The notes under the pieces are model-generated. The model was not told where the DNA came from and made no database searches. It saw only the letters and a program-made list of their open reading frames with translations. Below, piece by piece: positions 61,883-64,000 of a DNA stretch of 64,000 nt (positions within the stretch are counted from its first letter, which is position 1; each line of letters opens with the position of its first letter). This stretch comes from CAXMST01 sp963712765. GTDB taxonomy: Bacteria > Actinomycetota > Thermoleophilia > Solirubrobacterales > 70-9. A program made the position numbers and the translations under genes. The stretch lies in NCBI GenBank assembly GCA_963712765.1, contig CAVQIX010000006.1, positions 186,001-250,000 of the forward strand. The letters are read 5' to 3'.

Positions 61883-63652
61883 GTGCGCACCTTTCGCCGA
61901 CTTCTGGGCTTCCTCAGGCCCTACCGCGGGACCGTGATCGGTTCCCTGGTTCTGGCCTGGGCGGCGATGGGGATGACGGTCCTGATTCCATTCCTCATCG
62001 GCGAGGCCGTCGATGCGATCCGCTCGGGGGAGCGGCCCGACCTCCTCCCGATCGCCGCCGCAGTCGTCGGAGCGGGGGTGCTCCGCCTGGCGCTGACAGT
62101 GAGCCGCCGGGTGATCGCCGGCAAGGTTTCGCTCTCGGTCGAGTACGACCTCCGCGGCCGCGTCTACCGGCACCTGCAGGAGCTCGAGCTGGGCTTCTTC
62201 GACGGCCAGCAGACCGGCCAGCTGATGTCGCGGGCGACCGTCGATCTGCAATCGATCCGCTTCTTCTTGGGCTACGGGCTGATCTTCCTCACCCAGAACT
62301 TCCTCACGATCCTGCTCGCGGGCGCCGTGATGATCGCACTCAAGCCCTCCCTGGCGCTGCTGGCCCTGGCGCCTGTGCCGATCGTCGTCTGGACCGCGTC
62401 GCGCTACAACCGCCGGTCACGGCCGGCCCTGCAGGAGGTCCAGCAGCGGCTCGCCGAGCTCACGGCAGAGGCCGAGGAGTCGGTCTCCGGGGTCCGGGTG
62501 GTCAAGGCCTTTGCCCGCGAGCGCCACATGGTCGACCGCTTCCGCAACTCCGTCACCCGGGTCTTCGACCAGAACGTCTACTCCACCCGCCTCCGAGCCT
62601 TCTACAACCCCCTGATCGGCTTCTTGCCGAACTTCGGCCTGGCCGTGGTCCTGCTGGTCGGCGGCAACCAGGTGATCAACGGCACCCTGACCCTGGGCGA
62701 GTTCACCGCCTTCTACACCTACGTCGTAATGCTCACCGGACCGATGCGTACGCTCGGCATCGCGTTGGGGATGTCGCAGCGGGCGATCGCCTCAGGCAAC
62801 CGGCTGTTCGAGATCCTTGACCGCGAGCCCGGGATCAGCGCCCCCGAGGGCGCCCCGGAGCTACCGGCGGGCCCCGGCCGGGTGCAGCTCGAGCGCGTCT
62901 CGCTGCGCTACGAGGGGGCCGAGGCGGCGCTCGAGGACGTCGATCTCGAGATCGAGCCGGGCAAGGTCGTGGCTCTGGTCGGGCCGACCGGCTCGGGCAA
63001 GACCAGCCTCGTCGCCCTCTTTGCCCGCCTCTACGATCCGAGCGAGGGGACGGTGCGGATCGACGGCGCCGACCTGCGCGGGGTGGATCTCGTATCGCTG
63101 CGCAGCCAGATCGCCTTCGTCGCCGATGACAGCTTCCTGTTCAGCGCCAGCGTCGCCGACAACATCGCCTACGCGAGCCCGGAGGCGACCCGCGAGGAGA
63201 TCGAGATCGCGGCCCAACGCGCGCAGGCCGAGAGCTTCATCCGCGATCTACCCGAGGGCTATGAGACGCTGGTCGGCGAGCGCGGGCTGACCCTCTCGGG
63301 CGGGCAGCGTCAGCGGATCGCCATCGCGCGCGCCCTGCTGGCCGACCCCAGGATCCTGATCCTCGACGACGCCACCTCGGCGGTCGACTCCCAGACCGAG
63401 GCGCGGATCAAGCGGGGGCTGGAGGAGGCGCTCGCGGGCCGCACCACCTTCATCGTCGCCCACCGGCTCTCGACGGTCTCGCTCGCCGACGAGGTGGTTG
63501 TCATGGACGAGGGCCGGATCGTCGACTGCGGCACCCATCAGGAGCTGCTCGACCGCTGCGGCTTCTACCGCGAGATCGCCGACCACGGGCTCGCCGACCG
63601 CACCTTCCTCCAGGCCGATCTCGAGGAACGGGAGGAGGTCGCGAAGCTATGA
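61883..63652 (+). CDS. ABC half-exporter, fused permease-ATPase
   Basis: 589 residues: six helices (~15-310) of the ABC_membrane type, then an ATPase with Walker A GPTGSGKTSLVALF, Q-loop, signature LTLSGGQRQRIAIARAL, Walker B ILILDDATSAVD and H-loop IVAHRLSTV. It starts with GTG 61883. TATAGT lies 11 bases upstream, so the transcript may be almost leaderless, and no ribosome site is visible. It overlaps the next half-exporter by ATGA, implying a heterodimer. Substrate unknown (lipid or drug in relatives). Confidence 0.95.
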   Translation: MRTFRRLLGFLRPYRGTVIGSLVLAWAAMGMTVLIPFLIGEAVDAIRSGERPDLLPIAAAVVGAGVLRLALTVSRRVIAGKVSLSVEYDLRGRVYRHLQELELGFFDGQQTGQLMSRATVDLQSIRFFLGYGLIFLTQNFLTILLAGAVMIALKPSLALLALAPVPIVVWTASRYNRRSRPALQEVQQRLAELTAEAEESVSGVRVVKAFARERHMVDRFRNSVTRVFDQNVYSTRLRAFYNPLIGFLPNFGLAVVLLVGGNQVINGTLTLGEFTAFYTYVVMLTGPMRTLGIALGMSQRAIASGNRLFEILDREPGISAPEGAPELPAGPGRVQLERVSLRYEGAEAALEDVDLEIEPGKVVALVGPTGSGKTSLVALFARLYDPSEGTVRIDGADLRGVDLVSLRSQIAFVADDSFLFSASVADNIAYASPEATREEIEIAAQRAQAESFIRDLPEGYETLVGERGLTLSGGQRQRIAIARALLADPRILILDDATSAVDSQTEARIKRGLEEALAGRTTFIVAHRLSTVSLADEVVVMDEGRIVDCGTHQELLDRCGFYREIADHGLADRTFLQADLEEREEVAKL

Positions 63653-64000
63653 GGGAACGGAGGGACGACAAGAAGGAGAAGAAGGGTGTCGAGGCCCCCG
63701 AGACGACCGAGGGGATGCAGGGCATCTACTACCTGTTCCGCGACCTATGGCGCCTGTTCCGCGGAGAGGATCAGCGCGGCCGCAAGGTCCGCTGGCTGAT
63801 CGGGCTGCTGAAGCCCTACCGGTCGCGGGTGGCGCTGATGTTCGTCGCCCTGCTGATTGCGACGGCGGCGGCCCTGGCGCCGCCGTTCCTCGCTGGCAAG
63901 GCCGTCGATGACGGCATCGTCGCCGGCGACACCGGCGCCCTGACCATGGTCGTGATCGTCTTCCTGATCTCCGCGGCGCTGCTGTGGGCGGCCAGCTACG
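63649..64000 (+). CDS. ABC half-exporter, second subunit (partial)
   Basis: ATG 63649 overlaps the preceding stop (ATGA). The first 117 codons are in the window: a charged N-terminal extension (RERRDDKKEKKGVEAPETTEG), an amphipathic YYLFRDLWRLFRGED, then the first helices (SRVALMFVALLIATAAALAPPFLAGKAVDDGIV) matching the permease part of ABC exporters. The longer N-terminal extension versus its partner is typical of the second member of heterodimeric pairs. Confidence 0.9.
   Translation, partial: MRERRDDKKEKKGVEAPETTEGMQGIYYLFRDLWRLFRGEDQRGRKVRWLIGLLKPYRSRVALMFVALLIATAAALAPPFLAGKAVDDGIVAGDTGALTMVVIVFLISAALLWAASY

Overview
The window is high-GC bacterial chromosome, almost fully coding. Most proteins use GC-ending codons, and GTG and TTG starts are common. 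The gene content suggests an actinomycete of the class Thermoleophilia, probably Solirubrobacterales. The reasons are a Gram-positive style type IV pilus cluster, secreted proteins ending in the RRGLKVRVS-type repeats typical of that order, a conserved hisS-aspS-mnmA-alaS-ruvX-mltG block, and several Thermoleophilia-type orphans. The taxonomic call is inference; there is no rRNA gene to settle it.

Layout. (1) 1-11,100, minus strand: type IV pilus genes. pilA stands alone with its own leader. An operon of three minor prepilins plus the prepilin peptidase follows, then pilM-pilN-pilO and a PilP-like gene, then chorismate-pathway genes aroC and a fused aroK-aroB that runs off the left edge. (2) 11,238-15,394: a small secreted protein, a hydrolase remnant, a molybdopterin oxidoreductase and a LOG-family protein. 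(3) 15,429-17,789: pilC and pilT. (4) 17,847-21,884: an AI-2E family permease, a divergent holin-phosphodiesterase fusion and a metallo-hydrolase. (5) 21,939-34,889, minus strand: pilB, aroE, mltG, ruvX, alaS, an mnmA with an extra IscU-like domain, a thioredoxin-like membrane protein, a structured intergenic RNA, aspS and hisS. (6) 34,902-40,472: metabolic and small membrane genes, ending in a frameshifted PhoX-like gene. (7) 40,501-48,700: a tRNA with anticodon CAT, a lower-GC propeller lipoprotein, a MacB-like ABC exporter, a patch of gene debris (integrase, SDR and secreted-protein remnants), a squalene/phytoene synthase-like gene and small proteins. (8) 49,028-64,000: a dioxygenase with an MFS carrier, a DEAD-box helicase, tandem sulfotransferases, PhoD, a penicillin acylase-like enzyme, glycerate kinase, an EamA carrier, a dehalogenase-like hydrolase and a pair of ABC half-exporters.

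Main biological point. The pilus genes appear to be run by two c-di-GMP-linked layers. Four pilus transcription units each carry a FliA/WhiG (sigma-28) type promoter of form T(A/C)AA-N16-(G)NCGAT with exactly the same spacing. In addition, the pilA leader folds as a class I cyclic-di-GMP (GEMM) riboswitch. In Rubrobacter the c-di-GMP-loaded anti-sigma RsiG holds WhiG and controls type IV pili. This window suggests the same sigma regulon with a riboswitch added at the major pilin. The pilus motors and assembly genes are intermixed and translationally coupled with shikimate-pathway genes (aroE-pilB; pilMNO followed by aroC and aroKB).
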